This document shows, piece after piece, positions 26,197 through 35,610 of a stretch of 64,000 nucleotides of DNA; the first letter of the stretch is position 1; each line of letters opens with the position of its first letter. The stretch lies in NCBI GenBank assembly GCA_016839055.1, contig JAEKNX010000018.1, positions 1 to 64,000 on the forward strand, given 5' to 3'. The notes under the pieces were generated by a model that did no database searches, was not told the origin of the DNA, and was given only the letters and a program-made list of their open reading frames with translations. The DNA comes from Spirochaetales bacterium. GTDB lineage: Bacteria; Spirochaetota; Spirochaetia; UBA9216. Made by a program: the position numbers and the translations under genes.

Positions 26197-27471
26197 TTGA
26201 ACGTTTTAATGATTGCGGGTATAGGTATCTTTATCACATGTTTTATCCTGATTACACTTGAAAAAATAAACAAGACAATTATCGCGCTGCTGGGGGCCGT
26301 CCTTTTCATAATTCTGGGAATCATCGACCAGGACACAGCCTTCGCGGAAATCGACTGGAATGTAATCTTCCTTCTCATTGGAATGATGGTTATTGTCGGT
26401 ATTACAAAGAATACGGGTATTTTTCAGTACGCTGCAATTAAAACAGCAAAGGCTGTAAAAGGCGAACCCATAAAAATACTGCTGCTGTTTGCTGTTTTAA
26501 GCGCCGTGTTCTCAGCAATTCTCGATAATGTTACTACCGTCATGATCCTGACCCCCGTCATCATCCTTGTTGCAGTTGAGCTGGGGCTCTCACCAATACC
26601 CTTCGTAATAAGCAGCGCTATAGCTTCCAATATTGGCGGTACGGCAACTCTGATAGGAGACCCGCCGAATATAATGATTGGAAGCGCTGCCGGTCTGGGA
26701 TTCATGGATTTCATAATATATCTCGGACCCATTGTTCTTATAAACTTCATAATTGTCTGTTTTATTATCTACCTGTTGTTTCGAAAGAAACTGAAGGTCA
26801 GTATTGAGCGCCGGGCACGAATAATGGAGTTTGATGAGAAACTTTCAATAAAAGACCCCGCCCTGCTTGTGAAATGTCTTATAGTTTTGGCACTGGTAAT
26901 CATCGGTTTTCTGATCCATGACAAGATTGGGCTGAAACCCGCGACAATAGCGCTCTTCGGAGCGGCACTACTGATGCTTCTCTCAGGCGGCGAAGAAGTT
27001 GACAAGTTCTTTCATGAGGTTGAATGGGGTACAATCTTCTTTTTCATCGGACTATTCATCCTTGTAGGAGGCCTCGTTGAGCTGGGAGTAATAGAGTTCC
27101 TGTCAATCTCCCTGCTTAATCTGACAAAGGGAGATATTGCGCTGTCCTCACAGCTGATCATCTGGCTCTCCGGAGTAATGTCGGCAATTGTTGATAACAT
27201 TCCCTATGTCGCCACAATGATTCCCATGGTGGAACATATGGGTGAAACCCTCGGCAGCGAGGCAATTCAACCTATATGGTGGTCTCTTGCCCTGGGATCA
27301 TGTTTCGGAGGAAACGGTACCCTCATTGGCGCGTCGGCAAATGTAGTCGGAGCCGGAATTGCCGGAAAGAACGGTTATAAGATATCCTTTCTTGAGTTCA
27401 CAAAATACAGTGCGTTTATTACGGTAATAACTCTCATAGTATCGAGTATTTACGTTTATTTTCGCTTTTGA
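26197..27471 (+). CDS. SLC13/ArsB-superfamily ion transporter
   Basis: 424 residues with about 11 membrane helices. The repeated signatures are TLIGDPPNIMIGSAAGLGF (near 152) and GNGTLIGASANVVGAGIA (near 372), typical of the ArsB/NhaD/CitM superfamily of anion or cation/proton transporters. The start is a TTG with GGAGG 8 nt upstream. The substrate cannot be read from the sequence; the loop after helix 5 (RKKLKVSIERRARIMEFDEK) resembles putative Na+/H+ or dicarboxylate members. It is cotranscribed with the PTS-IIA/CBS gene. Its last 16 bp overlap the convergent flavoprotein gene. Confidence 0.82.
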   Translation: MNVLMIAGIGIFITCFILITLEKINKTIIALLGAVLFIILGIIDQDTAFAEIDWNVIFLLIGMMVIVGITKNTGIFQYAAIKTAKAVKGEPIKILLLFAVLSAVFSAILDNVTTVMILTPVIILVAVELGLSPIPFVISSAIASNIGGTATLIGDPPNIMIGSAAGLGFMDFIIYLGPIVLINFIIVCFIIYLLFRKKLKVSIERRARIMEFDEKLSIKDPALLVKCLIVLALVIIGFLIHDKIGLKPATIALFGAALLMLLSGGEEVDKFFHEVEWGTIFFFIGLFILVGGLVELGVIEFLSISLLNLTKGDIALSSQLIIWLSGVMSAIVDNIPYVATMIPMVEHMGETLGSEAIQPIWWSLALGSCFGGNGTLIGASANVVGAGIAGKNGYKISFLEFTKYSAFITVITLIVSSIYVYFRF

Positions 27472-28691
27472 TGGGCGGTGATCGATTCGGAGGCGGCAAA
27501 GGCGGATGAGAACGCAAACTGTAGGTTGTATCCGCCGCTGTCGCCGTCAACATCTATAACTTCCCCGGCGAAGTAGAGTCCGGAAATCAGCCTTGATTCC
27601 ATTGTCGATGGGTTTATCTCGGCAGTATCCACCCCGCCGGATGTACACATCGCCTTATTCTTCCCGTCCAGGCGTTCTATTGTAAAAGTCAGCCCTTCTA
27701 TACTGCGAAGAAGTGAGTTCCGCTCCTTCTTCGTAATCTCGGCGGCCGTCTTGCCGGGATCAAGTCCAGCTCTCTCGAAAACGGCGGCCGCAAGCCGCTC
27801 CGGAAGTGACAATTTGGTTAAGAAACTCTTTAGACGACTGCGACCATGTACTGCGCAGAAGGATAGAACCGCGGCAGACAACTCAGCTTCCCTGTAATCC
27901 GGCAGAAGACTGACTTCAAGGCTGTCGCCGGGGCGCATCTCCCGACTATTGTCGATTATCAGCGGCCCGGAGAGTCCTGTATGAGTAAACAGCAGGGCGC
28001 CCCTCCTTCTGCTGATTTTTTTATTGTCCCTGAACAGAACCGAAGCGGCATCAATACTGATTCCTGCACAGCAGGTAAAATCCTTTTGAGTAGTGCTTAC
28101 TGCCGACAGTGCCGGCCTGGGGGTAATGATATTGTGGCCGAGAGAGGCTGCAAGTTTAAAACCGTCTCCCCTGGATCCTGTGGACGGAAAGGTGTAACCG
28201 CCCGCGGCAATTAGAAGTCTTGGCGCGGAAGCACTTATTCCGTTTTCGGAGGCGAGGGTGAAAACGCCGTCATTATATTCAATACTCGCAACCCTACTTC
28301 CAAAATTAAAATCGATGTATGATTTTCTGCACACTCTTAGAAGACACTTCAGGACATCCGAGGCTCGCTCGGACGTCGGAAAAACTTTTCCGTCATCACG
28401 GCTTACCAGCTCCAGGCCGGCAACGGAGAGATACTGAGTGAGTTCTTCTCCGCCAAAAGAATATAGACATTTTCTTACGAAACGCTCTTTATTTCCGTAA
28501 CGGGTAATAAATTCAGGCAGCCGGGCGGAATTAGTGATATTGCATCTTCCCTGGCCTGTGAGTAGAAGCTTTCGTCCCGGGCTGTTCATTGAGTCAAAAA
28601 CCGCTGTTTTTATTTCGCCGGAGCTGCATTTTCCGGCAGCAAAGAGCCCAGCCGCGCCGGCTCCGATTATTATCAGATCAAAACTATTCAT
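27456..28691 (-). CDS. HI0933-family flavoprotein (NAD(P)/FAD-dependent oxidoreductase)
   Basis: 411 residues. The FAD-binding Rossmann motif is LIIGAGAAGLFAAGKC (near 5-20), followed by the family segments PGRKLLLTGQGRCNITNS, AAGGYTFPSTGSRGDGFKLA and GLYFAGEVIDVDGDSGGYNLQFAFSSA. The reaction of this family is not known. It is convergent with, and overlaps, the transporter gene. Confidence 0.88.
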   Translation of the reverse strand: MNSFDLIIIGAGAAGLFAAGKCSSGEIKTAVFDSMNSPGRKLLLTGQGRCNITNSARLPEFITRYGNKERFVRKCLYSFGGEELTQYLSVAGLELVSRDDGKVFPTSERASDVLKCLLRVCRKSYIDFNFGSRVASIEYNDGVFTLASENGISASAPRLLIAAGGYTFPSTGSRGDGFKLAASLGHNIITPRPALSAVSTTQKDFTCCAGISIDAASVLFRDNKKISRRRGALLFTHTGLSGPLIIDNSREMRPGDSLEVSLLPDYREAELSAAVLSFCAVHGRSRLKSFLTKLSLPERLAAAVFERAGLDPGKTAAEITKKERNSLLRSIEGLTFTIERLDGKNKAMCTSGGVDTAEINPSTMESRLISGLYFAGEVIDVDGDSGGYNLQFAFSSAFAASESITAHQKRK

Positions 28692-28787
28692 AAGTAGTGA
28701 TCATATTGGTATTAATTAAAATAATCAATCACGGTCGGCAGGATGATATTATTGACATATAGAGGATTAAATGTAATTCTGAAATGC

Positions 28788-29531
28788 ATGAAACCAGACA
28801 ATATTGCTGCTTTTTTTGACATTGACGGTACGCTCTACCGTGACTCACTGATGATCGAGCATTTTAAAAAACTTCTTAAATACGATGTTCTCGATGAAGC
28901 CTTGTGGCATCTGAATGTAAAACACACTTATAAGAACTGGAAAAAAAGACGTGGAAACTATGACGATTACCTGATGGAACTCGCGAAGATCTATACTGAA
29001 TCCCTGAAGGGTCTCGAGAAATCGAAGATGGATTTTGTCACTGATCAGGTTATAAAGCTCAAAGGTGACAAGGTTTACATGTATACCCGTGATAAAATAG
29101 AATTTCATAAGAAGTCAGGACACCTAGTATTCTTTGTGTCAGGAAGTCCGGATTATCTAGTCAGTAAAATGGCAGAACTTTACAAAATCACGGACAGCGT
29201 CGGTACCAAGTATTATCTCGACAAGGACGGCCGCTATACCGGTGAGGTGGGCGCCATGTGGGATGCAGGCAGTAAGGCAAAGGCCATCAAATGTTTCGCG
29301 AAGAACTACGGCATCGATCTGGACAAGAGCTTTTCCTACGGAGATACAAACGGTGATATATCCATGTTCAAGATGACGGGTCATCCTGTTGCCATCAACC
29401 CTACTCGGGAACTCATTAATCATCTGAAAAACGATCCTGAACTCAGATGTAAGGTTAAAATAAGAGTAGAACGAAAGGATGTAGTATACAAACTTGACTC
29501 TGCCGTAGATATTACTTATCCCGAGATATAA
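28788..29531 (+). CDS. HAD-IB family phosphatase
   Basis: 247 residues from ATG 28788, a start that puts FFDIDGTLYRDS near residue 8 as usual; an in-frame ATG at 28743 adds 15 residues. The HAD motifs are DIDGT, SGSPDYLV, Lys in SKAKAIKCF and SYGDTNGDISMF, with a helical cap as in SerB-like HAD-IB enzymes. It probably hydrolyses a small phosphorylated metabolite or lipid head group. TTGACA at 28752-28757 with a weak -10 could start an almost leaderless mRNA. The fructokinase gene follows after 26 bp. Confidence 0.82.
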   Translation: MKPDNIAAFFDIDGTLYRDSLMIEHFKKLLKYDVLDEALWHLNVKHTYKNWKKRRGNYDDYLMELAKIYTESLKGLEKSKMDFVTDQVIKLKGDKVYMYTRDKIEFHKKSGHLVFFVSGSPDYLVSKMAELYKITDSVGTKYYLDKDGRYTGEVGAMWDAGSKAKAIKCFAKNYGIDLDKSFSYGDTNGDISMFKMTGHPVAINPTRELINHLKNDPELRCKVKIRVERKDVVYKLDSAVDITYPEI

Positions 29532-29557
29532 ATTTTTAGATCTAAGGAGAGAACCTG

Positions 29558-30511
29558 ATGAACAATGTGAGCTGCATAGGTGAGATACTGATAGATTTCA
29601 TCTGCACAGATATTGATACCAATCTCGCGCAGGGTGAGAATTTCAGAAAACACGCAGGCGGGGCGCCGGCAAATGTCACCGCCGCTATTGCCAGACTCGG
29701 AGGCAGCGCTTCCTTTATAGGAACCGTAGGCGCCGATCCTTTCGGCAATTTCCTTAAAGAGTCAGTTGAAAAAACTGGTGTAGATACCTCCATGATGCTT
29801 CGATCTGATACTAAGCCCACAACCCTTGCATTCGTCTCTCTGAAGGCCGACGGCGAGCGAGATTTTGTTTTTAACAGGGGCGCGGACGCCGAACTCGGAT
29901 TTGAGGATCTTGATTTTGAGAAAATTCGGGCTTCAAAGATTGTTCATTTTGGTTCAGCTACGGCGCTGCTTGAAGGACGGCTGCAAAAAACCTACATCAA
30001 ACTCATGGAACTATGCAGAAATGAGAAAATATTCTCATCCTTCGATCCGAATTACCGCGGAAATTTATGGAAGAATAACGATGAGGAGTTTATTAGACTG
30101 TCCCTCGATTGCATAAGGAAGTCAGATTTCATTAAGTTGAGCGAAGAAGAGCTCTTCCTGTTAACAGGAGAATCTGAACTCAATGCGGCAGTCGACCGAA
30201 TAGAGAGGCCGGATAGCTCAATACTAACAATAACCCTCGGCAGCCGGGGAACTCTCGTCTCCGCAAAGGGCGAGAGCAGGATTATAGAAAGTGTTAAAAT
30301 TAAATCCGTTGATTCAACCGGGGCCGGAGACGCGTTTACCGGAGCATTTCTATTAAAGACCGCGGAACTCGAAGATCCCTTCAGTCTGTATTCCGATTCA
30401 GAAAAACTTTGGGAAATAATCTCCTTCTCAAATAAGGTCGGAGCAATTGTCTGTACAAAACTTGGAGCCATTGCCGCCCTGCCATCATTAGAGGAAGTTG
30501 AGGTATTTTAG
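29558..30511 (+). CDS. PfkB-family fructokinase
   Basis: 317 residues with a good AAGGAGAG ribosome site. The two PfkB signatures are present: GGAPANVTAAIARLGGSASFIGTVGAD (residues about 34-60) and DSTGAGDAFTGAFL with the catalytic Asp (near 257). Sequence around the substrate lid (CIGEILIDFI, NYRGNLWKN) is of the fructokinase type, making fructose 6-phosphate from fructose and ATP. Other ketose or adenosine-type substrates cannot be excluded. Confidence 0.85.
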   Translation: MNNVSCIGEILIDFICTDIDTNLAQGENFRKHAGGAPANVTAAIARLGGSASFIGTVGADPFGNFLKESVEKTGVDTSMMLRSDTKPTTLAFVSLKADGERDFVFNRGADAELGFEDLDFEKIRASKIVHFGSATALLEGRLQKTYIKLMELCRNEKIFSSFDPNYRGNLWKNNDEEFIRLSLDCIRKSDFIKLSEEELFLLTGESELNAAVDRIERPDSSILTITLGSRGTLVSAKGESRIIESVKIKSVDSTGAGDAFTGAFLLKTAELEDPFSLYSDSEKLWEIISFSNKVGAIVCTKLGAIAALPSLEEVEVF

Positions 30512-30535
30512 CTATAATTTGCCGGAACTAAGAAG

Positions 30536-31405
30536 CTAAATGCCGTCGAAGACATGACTTCCAAATCTCTTGTCATCTAAGGCTGGAGACTCAAAACTCA
30601 CAGGTCCAAGTTTACCATCTCTTATCTCTCTGAGTATAATGTGGCAGGCCCTCTCAAAATCGACAACTCCGCCCTTCATTAGAAGTCCGCGGTTCCGTCC
30701 TATGAGCTCGATTGTCTCTTCAGTCTGAAGCGGAAGACTTTCCAGTTTGAACCGCTCAATAAGTCTCTCTGGATATGCGGCCGAAAAGATCTTCACTGCT
30801 GCAAAAGCAATATCATAGATATCGAGAATAGAATCCTTGATTGAACCTAGAATGGCCAGCTTGTATCCTATTGCAGGCTCAAATTTATGCCAGAGGATTC
30901 CCGGAGTATCTATCAGCGTGAGCTCATTGGAAAGAATAATCCGCTGGAAATCTTTAGTATGTCCAGGTTTGTTCTGAACCGAAGCCTTTTTCTCTTTTCT
31001 AAGAGTGTTAATAATTGTGGATTTTCCGACATTCGGAATTCCGGCAATAAGAATATTTATTTTACCGGTTTTACCGCCCTTCTCTTCTTCAACGATTTTT
31101 CTGCAGAGCTTGAGAATACCGGAAACCGTTTTGGGTTCGGTTGAGTTAACAGATGTAGCGAAAAAACCCTCATTCGAAAACCGGGTCATCCATTTTGAGG
31201 TGAGATCCTTGTCCGCAAGATCTGATTTATTCAGTACCAGAAGCTGAGGTTTCCCGGCGGTTATCTCTTCAAGGAGAGGATTCCTGCTTGACTGCGGGAT
31301 GCGCGCATCAAGGATCTCGATTACTATGTCGACTTTGGGAAGATGCTCTGTTATAAGGCGCTTTGTCTTGGCCATGTGGCCCGGGAACCACTGTATCTGT
31401 TTCAT
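30536..31405 (-). CDS. rbgA: Ribosome biogenesis GTPase RbgA (YlqF)
   Basis: 289 residues. It is a circularly permuted GTPase with motif order G4 (LNKSD, 58-62), G1 (GIPNVGKST, near 122-130), G3 (DTPG, near 163). The N-terminus IQWFPGHMAKTKRLI is the RbgA signature. It helps late assembly of the 50S subunit. Convergent with the fructokinase gene. Confidence 0.93.
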   Translation of the reverse strand: MKQIQWFPGHMAKTKRLITEHLPKVDIVIEILDARIPQSSRNPLLEEITAGKPQLLVLNKSDLADKDLTSKWMTRFSNEGFFATSVNSTEPKTVSGILKLCRKIVEEEKGGKTGKINILIAGIPNVGKSTIINTLRKEKKASVQNKPGHTKDFQRIILSNELTLIDTPGILWHKFEPAIGYKLAILGSIKDSILDIYDIAFAAVKIFSAAYPERLIERFKLESLPLQTEETIELIGRNRGLLMKGGVVDFERACHIILREIRDGKLGPVSFESPALDDKRFGSHVFDGI

Positions 31406-31520
31406 TAAAATTCACTCCGATAGCTGAGTATACAGGAATTAAGGCAGAACTGCTATGACCACCGGAGAAATGATTGATGTGAGATTTTAGTGAATCAGTA
31501 ACTATCAGAGATTGTAAGAA

Positions 31521-32097
31521 TCAGACCGATCCCGCCGGCTGGCTGAATTCAATTATGATGACGGTACCGCCATCATCCCGCACTTCAAGAGTTCCTCTCA
31601 ACTGGGAAACAAGGCTGTTGACCAGTGTCAGACCCAGAGTATCAGCATTCTTGAAATCATATTCATGAGGAAAGCCGATGCCGGTGTCGCTCACTTTTAA
31701 AACAATAGTTTCGCCGCGACGGACCGACAGAACGACGGTTATCTTTCCCTGACGCCCGTCGAGAAAAGCATGCTTTAAAGCGTTGGAAACCAGTTCGGTG
31801 ACAATCAGGCGCTGTGGCGGCATAGGAGGTAAAGGCCTCGGCAAGCTCGAGTTCTTCGGGATTGTATGGTTTTTCAAACTGGGAAACACAGACCGCCCAG
31901 AGGGCTTTCGATTCAACTACTATTATGTAGACCGATGCTAAAGTAAATGAATGCTTTATAGGTGTTTCATAGGCAAGTACGGACTCATAGTCTATATCAT
32001 TGGAAGTCTTCTTTACTACCTTCCCGACAGTTTTCCAGCACGATTTCAGTACATCTGAGACTTTATTTACTTTAATTAAAATTGATGTTTTTGTCTT
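31521..32097 (-). pseudogene. Decayed GAF / histidine kinase gene
   Basis: Two fragments lie in different minus frames. The upstream one (about 32097-31815, no start codon) ends in a GAF-like helix (YNPEELELAEAFTSYAATA). The downstream one (31850-31521) is an ATPase domain of the HisKA_2/HWE class (LIVTELVSNALKHAFLDGRQG, DTGIGFP, LGLTLVNSLVSQLRG). At the junction, near 31815, the frame changes and the whole dimerisation/phospho-His segment is absent. No membrane or signal part remains. I conclude that an internal deletion and loss of the 5' end have killed the gene. Confidence 0.75.
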
Positions 32098-32165
32098 TTA
32101 AACCGGCTTGTTTACTTTGAAGGCAATGATACAATAAGCATAATATTTGAAAAGAGGAGAACCCT

Positions 32166-32274
32166 ATGACAAAAGAACGAACCACCCAGAAAGCTGTAAA
32201 AAAAGGAACCGCTCAAAACGGCTAAAGAAAAGTGACAGGAAAAGAAAGAAAAGAAGAAAAACAAAGACTACTAA
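32166..32274 (+). pseudogene. Small Lys-rich ORF broken at an A7 run
   Basis: ATG 32166 has a strong site (GAGGAGA). The first frame gives MTKERTTQKAVKK, then stops at 32223. From an A7 tract (about 32198-32204) the +1 frame continues KEPLKTAKEK, a TGA (32233), then QEKKEKKKNKDY and TAA at 32272. One extra A plus a C-to-T change in CGA would turn an intact protein of about 35 residues into this. I do not recognise the family. Expression by slippage at the A7 run is possible but the TGA would still block it. Confidence 0.5.
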
Positions 32275-32323
32275 GAAAGAGTTCCGTCATAATAAAATCA
32301 ATCCGTGATAATATTGTTTTCCC

Positions 32324-32827
32324 CTACCACTTTTCCATGTGGATTCTATTCTCACGGTAATTGTTGTTTGCGGGTTTTGACTCTGCCGGATGCCCTAGTG
32401 CAATTAATGAATGAGGAATGATCTGTTCAGGCAGGGAGAATAATTTTTTCAGTCCTTCTACACGGGGCTCTCGCGGATATACTCCAATCCAGCAGGTGCC
32501 GAGTTTTAGTTCATGTGCAGCAAGCAGGATGTTCTGAACAGCGGCGGCACAGTCAATTACAAAATAATCATCTGTATCATTCAGGTCACCGAGTACAAGT
32601 ATAGCTGTATCTGCTCCCTTCATAAGGGAGCCGTTCGGGCAAATCTCAATAATGCTGTTAATTGTTTCACGGTTTCTGATGATCATTAAATGCCATGGCT
32701 GGGTATTCCGTGCTGAGGGTGCATTCATTCCTGCAGCTATCAGGGTTGTTATTTCTTCTTCAGAGATTGCAACTTCTGTGAATTTGCGTATTGAGCGTCT
32801 TGCCGCTATCGTTTCGATTGTATTCAT
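32324..32827 (-). CDS. Nitroreductase-family flavoprotein
   Basis: 167 residues. The FMN-binding start RRSIRKFTEVAISEEEI and APSARNTQPWHLMII are typical, as is LGTCWIGVYPREPRVEGL near 115-130. These are NAD(P)H-dependent FMN enzymes reducing nitro, quinone or similar groups; the physiological substrate is not known. It lies 15 bp downstream of the LuxR-type regulator gene on the same strand, so the two are probably cotranscribed. Confidence 0.9.
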   Translation of the reverse strand: MNTIETIAARRSIRKFTEVAISEEEITTLIAAGMNAPSARNTQPWHLMIIRNRETINSIIEICPNGSLMKGADTAILVLGDLNDTDDYFVIDCAAAVQNILLAAHELKLGTCWIGVYPREPRVEGLKKLFSLPEQIIPHSLIALGHPAESKPANNNYRENRIHMEKW

Positions 32828-32842
32828 AGTTCATTATACCAT

Positions 32843-33760
32843 TTATTTACGGAATTTTGCAAAGACCTCAGCCCTACTGCTGATTCCCAATTTACGATAA
32901 ATTGCATGAAATCTATGTTTGACCGTCGATAGCGTCAATTTTTTATCAAAGGCGATTTCCTTATTACTCATTCCTTCGAGTAGAGAGGTTACAAGCTCTA
33001 TGTCTTCATCGTTGAGTCTGTATTTTTCTGCAAAAGATGTAATCTCTGTTTGCAATGTTTTTCCGCTGCCGGTTTTTCTCCTCCTATACAATATTCGCGG
33101 CAGTATAATCATGTAAGCAGCTCCTGGTAGAATAAAATATAAAGGCAGTGAAAGTATCTGGCTGCCCGGGAGAAATCGAACCATCCCATCGGCTGCCTGA
33201 ATGAGAATGAAAAGTCCGAGCAGGATTGTTTCAAGGATGATTTCCTTACTTACTTTTCTGCTGAAAATCAGGACTATGACTGATAACAGGAATACAATTT
33301 TCCCAGCCAGGAACGGAAGGGTTGTCATTATTGTGCAGTTGAATAATCCAGGGAAGGGGGTATATGAAGGAAATCCTCCGAATATCATATACAGATACAA
33401 AGACATCGAAAACGCATAATATAACCAGAAAATGATACTTAACCATAATGGTGTTTTGTGTTCAAACAACATGAATACTGCGGCTATCAGAAAATATATC
33501 GAGAGTGAAATCATCAGTATATATAGAAAGCCCGCTGGCAGACTTTGTTCAAACCTGAACGATATAAAGCCGGCACTGCTTGCATTGGAATAGTTGCTCA
33601 GGCTGAATATTACAGTTCTATCGAATGTGAAGACAATCGACAGCAGAAACATTATCAAATAGCTGTTGCGGCTCATTTTATACTGGTATATGAGAACAAT
33701 TACGCTGCCGAAGCTGACTAGCATCCCCAGCATCTGCCAGAGAAAGAGGTAATGTAGCAT
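32843..33760 (-). CDS. Membrane-anchored LuxR-family regulator
   Basis: About 305 residues from ATG 33760; a TTG at 33781 is in frame. The first about 235 residues hold about seven hydrophobic helices (MLHYLFLWQMLGMLVSFGSVIVLIY onward). A single C-terminal LuxR helix-turn-helix follows (DEDIELVTSLLEGMSNKEIA then LTLSTVKHRFHAIYRKLGISSRAEV). A membrane domain fused directly to a LuxR output suggests a one-component sensor. Divergent from the DUF885 lipoprotein gene, upstream of the nitroreductase gene; either could be its target. Confidence 0.8.
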   Translation of the reverse strand: MLHYLFLWQMLGMLVSFGSVIVLIYQYKMSRNSYLIMFLLSIVFTFDRTVIFSLSNYSNASSAGFISFRFEQSLPAGFLYILMISLSIYFLIAAVFMLFEHKTPLWLSIIFWLYYAFSMSLYLYMIFGGFPSYTPFPGLFNCTIMTTLPFLAGKIVFLLSVIVLIFSRKVSKEIILETILLGLFILIQAADGMVRFLPGSQILSLPLYFILPGAAYMIILPRILYRRRKTGSGKTLQTEITSFAEKYRLNDEDIELVTSLLEGMSNKEIAFDKKLTLSTVKHRFHAIYRKLGISSRAEVFAKFRK

Positions 33761-33834
33761 GAATAAGACTAACCGAACCAAAGTTCAATTGTCAATTACA
33801 AATCAGTATTATAAGATTTTTTACGGAGGCAGTC

Positions 33835-35610
33835 ATGAAAAAGATAATGTGGGGGTTGATTGCGATTTGTTTGATATTATGTTCCTGCGGGAGCGACAAG
33901 CGGAAAGAAGAATCGAATAGAGGCTCGAAAGAAATCATAGTTGGTCTGCAAGGTTTGAGTTTTAACGATTTTGTTGAGATTTCATACAGAGAATTGATAT
34001 CCCGCAGCCCTGAGCTTGTTACGGAGATGGGTCTTGATGATACCTGGGGACTGCCCGGAAATATGCTTAATAATATGTCGGAAGAATATCTTGAAGAAAC
34101 CGAAAACCTCCAGCGAGGTATTCTGTCAATGCTGGATGGGTATTCCGGTACTCAACTGATTGCTGATCAGCTTGAAAGCAGGGCAGTAATGGAATGGTAT
34201 CTGAAGGATGTAATTGCCGGTGGAGAGTACAGGCTCAACAGCTTTCAGGTTAATCATTTTATTATTGGCGAGCCCGGGGCAACGGAATTGTTTTTTTCTG
34301 ATATTCAGCCGGTAAGAAATATATCGGAGGCAGAAAACTATATTGAGAGGCTTGAACAGGTTGGTACTAAATTTACTCAACTTGCTAATGGATTATTGCT
34401 GAGGGAAGAAGCGGGTGTTATTCTACCTGAAACAAGCATAAGCTGGACTCTTCAGAATCTTCTTAAAACATCTGTATCGGAACCGGAAAAGACTGTTTAC
34501 TATCAAAGCTTAAAAATAAAACTCGAAAAACTTGAAATCGATGATGAATCAACCAAAAAGCTGCTGGAACTGGCTATTTCTGCGTGTGAATCATCGGTTA
34601 TTCCCGGTTACAGAATTCTTGAAGAACGACTGAAGGCGCAGCGCAAAATAGCTCAGGGGAATAATGGTTCGTGGTCTCTGCCGAAGGGTGAAGACTACTA
34701 TAAATACAGTCTGTCTCACCATACAACTGCTGATTACTCGCCGGAACAGATTCATCAGATGGGAAAAAATGAGCTTGATAGAATTCATGCCGAGATGAAG
34801 ATGCTTTTTACTTCTCTCGGTATTGATTCACAGCAGTCTATTGAGAAAATGTACAGAACTCTCGACGGCAGAGCAGAGATCATATCTGCTGATAAAATGA
34901 CAGAAACATATGCTTCAATAATTACCGAGGCTGAAGAGTATTTACCGGAATTATTTAATACTGTACCTGAGGCTGAGGTTATCGTCAAAGCAGCGGATTC
35001 AGGAGGGTACTACCTGCCTGCGGCTCTGGACGGGAGCAGACCGGGTATGTTTTTTGCTACAAAGTCTTCCGGTCCGTTTTACAGGATGCCGACACTCACC
35101 TTCCATGAGACGATACCGGGGCATCACCTTCAATTAGGGCTTGCCAATGAGCTTCCTGTATCTATGTTTCAGAAGGGGAGCAGTTTTCTCGGCTATATTG
35201 AAGGATGGGCACTATATGCAGAAGAACTGATGGCCGAATCAGGTTATTATGATAATAACCCTGAAGGAAGACTTGGAATGCTACAGGCGGAAGCTCATCG
35301 TGCGGCTCGAATGGTTATGGACACTGGACTTCATTATTATAAATGGGATCTTAACAAGGCGGTTGATTTTTTCATTGATAATACCGGATACAGCAGGGGC
35401 TACGGTCAATGGGAAGTCATGAGATATTTGATCTGGCCCGGGCAGGCAACGGCTTATATGACGGGAAAGTTGAAAATTCTGGAACTGCGAGAGATTTATA
35501 GATCCACCAGGGGTGATGATTTTAATATCAGGGATTTTCATACTCTGATTCTTGAAGAAGGGGCTTCACCTCTGAACCTTCTTGATAAAAAAGTACGGGC
35601 AGCTATATGA
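33835..35610 (+). CDS. DUF885 family lipoprotein (putative peptidase)
   Basis: 591 residues with a lipoprotein signal (MKKIMWGLIAICLILCSC). The DUF885 core carries FHETIPGHHLQLGLA near 425, a candidate zinc site in a metallopeptidase-like fold, followed by EGWALYAEELMAE and AARMVMDTGLHYYKWDLNKAVDFF. Substrate not known. The stop overlaps the next start (ATGA), so it is translationally coupled to the isochorismatase-like gene. Confidence 0.85.
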   Translation: MKKIMWGLIAICLILCSCGSDKRKEESNRGSKEIIVGLQGLSFNDFVEISYRELISRSPELVTEMGLDDTWGLPGNMLNNMSEEYLEETENLQRGILSMLDGYSGTQLIADQLESRAVMEWYLKDVIAGGEYRLNSFQVNHFIIGEPGATELFFSDIQPVRNISEAENYIERLEQVGTKFTQLANGLLLREEAGVILPETSISWTLQNLLKTSVSEPEKTVYYQSLKIKLEKLEIDDESTKKLLELAISACESSVIPGYRILEERLKAQRKIAQGNNGSWSLPKGEDYYKYSLSHHTTADYSPEQIHQMGKNELDRIHAEMKMLFTSLGIDSQQSIEKMYRTLDGRAEIISADKMTETYASIITEAEEYLPELFNTVPEAEVIVKAADSGGYYLPAALDGSRPGMFFATKSSGPFYRMPTLTFHETIPGHHLQLGLANELPVSMFQKGSSFLGYIEGWALYAEELMAESGYYDNNPEGRLGMLQAEAHRAARMVMDTGLHYYKWDLNKAVDFFIDNTGYSRGYGQWEVMRYLIWPGQATAYMTGKLKILELREIYRSTRGDDFNIRDFHTLILEEGASPLNLLDKKVRAAI

